A stretch of DNA of 39,923 nt, taken from the NCBI GenBank assembly GCA_028292405.1, contig JAQGMJ010000006.1, positions 1 to 39,923 of the forward strand, in the 5' to 3' direction. Below are positions 39,799 through 39,923 of this stretch, piece by piece. The translations under genes were made by a program, and so were the position numbers. Source of the DNA: Betaproteobacteria bacterium. Its GTDB lineage: Bacteria > Pseudomonadota > Gammaproteobacteria > Burkholderiales > JAEUOS01. The notes under the pieces were generated by a model. That model worked only from the letters and a program-made list of their open reading frames with translations, searched no databases and was not told the origin of the DNA. The first letter of the stretch is position 1. The number at the start of each line of letters is the position of its first letter.

Positions 39799-39923
39799 GA
39801 ACTGACCCCCTAAAGTTGGACGGTTAAAAAGCTAGGCCATCAAGGGCTGGGTCCTGTACTGGACAGGACTCAGCCCATTTAATTTGAGTTTGATGCGGCG
39901 ATGATTATAGTAGTGGATGTACC
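39799..39923 (-). mobile_element. IS3-family (IS150-group) insertion sequence, right end
   Basis: The sequence from about 39799 (GAACTGACCCCCTAAAGTTG) has the form of an IS150-group terminal inverted repeat. It is followed by the C-terminal end of the transposase gene on the minus strand. The element continues beyond the right edge, so its other end and its target duplication cannot be seen. Confidence 0.8.
39832..39923 (-). CDS. IS3-family transposase OrfB, C-terminal fragment
   Basis: The minus strand encodes YIHYYNHRRIKLKLNGLSPV followed by QYRTQPLMA and a TAG stop at 39832-39834. The 'Y.YN..R.h..L...sP..y' pattern is the end of the DDE integrase domain of IS3/IS150 transposases. The gene is cut by the window edge, so whether it is intact is unknown. 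Confidence 0.88.
   Translation of the reverse strand, partial: YIHYYNHRRIKLKLNGLSPVQYRTQPLMA

Overview
The window is GC-rich chromosomal DNA that looks betaproteobacterial, probably Burkholderiales. The grounds are four tripartite-tricarboxylate (Bug/TctC) binding proteins, a fused isobutyryl-CoA mutase (IcmF) and the general gene content. No rRNA, tRNA or CRISPR array was seen, so the taxon is an inference. The window opens inside an 18-bp tandem repeat and closes inside an IS3-family transposase, so both edges are in repetitive DNA.

Layout. (1) 1-3345: tandem repeat, an autotransporter and a NitT/TauT-type binding protein. (2) 3346-7377: an AT-richer accessory island with a 257-aa unknown, a 44-aa basic mini-gene with its own ribosome site and terminator, and an overlapping pair (nitrilase-fold hydrolase plus DUF3606 protein). 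It ends next to a decayed copy of the icmF 3' end. (3) 7378-12044: alpha-carbonic anhydrase, a small membrane zinc-ribbon protein and icmF under a 22-bp palindrome. (4) 12136-13305: two related disordered mini-proteins and a GFA/CENP-V protein. (5) 13526-24742: organic-acid catabolism, with two isopropylmalate/tartrate-type dehydrogenases, a five-gene operon (two TctC, a Tat-exported fluoroacetate-dehalogenase-like enzyme, a GntR regulator with two winged helices, an Asp/Glu racemase-like protein), an ABM protein, a Leu-type binding protein, LysR and a third TctC. (6) 25077-28306: a His-rich PadR (YqjI-like) regulator, an MFS exporter and PiuC dioxygenase, probably metal homeostasis. (7) 28354-33154: tctC, enoyl-CoA hydratase and ADP-forming acyl-CoA synthetase, divergent from an IclR regulator. 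(8) 33179-37898: thioredoxin-like, periplasmic proteins, DHA2 exporter, VOC protein and SDR. (9) 38018-39923: RAYT transposase, a toxin-tail remnant with an Imm49-like immunity gene, and an IS3 end.

Together the genes describe a bacterium that takes up and degrades carboxylic acids and acyl-CoAs, with several local regulators placed beside recognisable operators. Two signals stand out. One is the nitrilase-fold/DUF3606 gene pair in the accessory island, which may be an undescribed, possibly defensive, module. The other is a 28-bp palindromic motif (ATTGTWYTAT ... ACAAT, always 18 bp between the pentamers) found three times at the promoters of the cluster that encodes the double-winged-helix GntR regulator.
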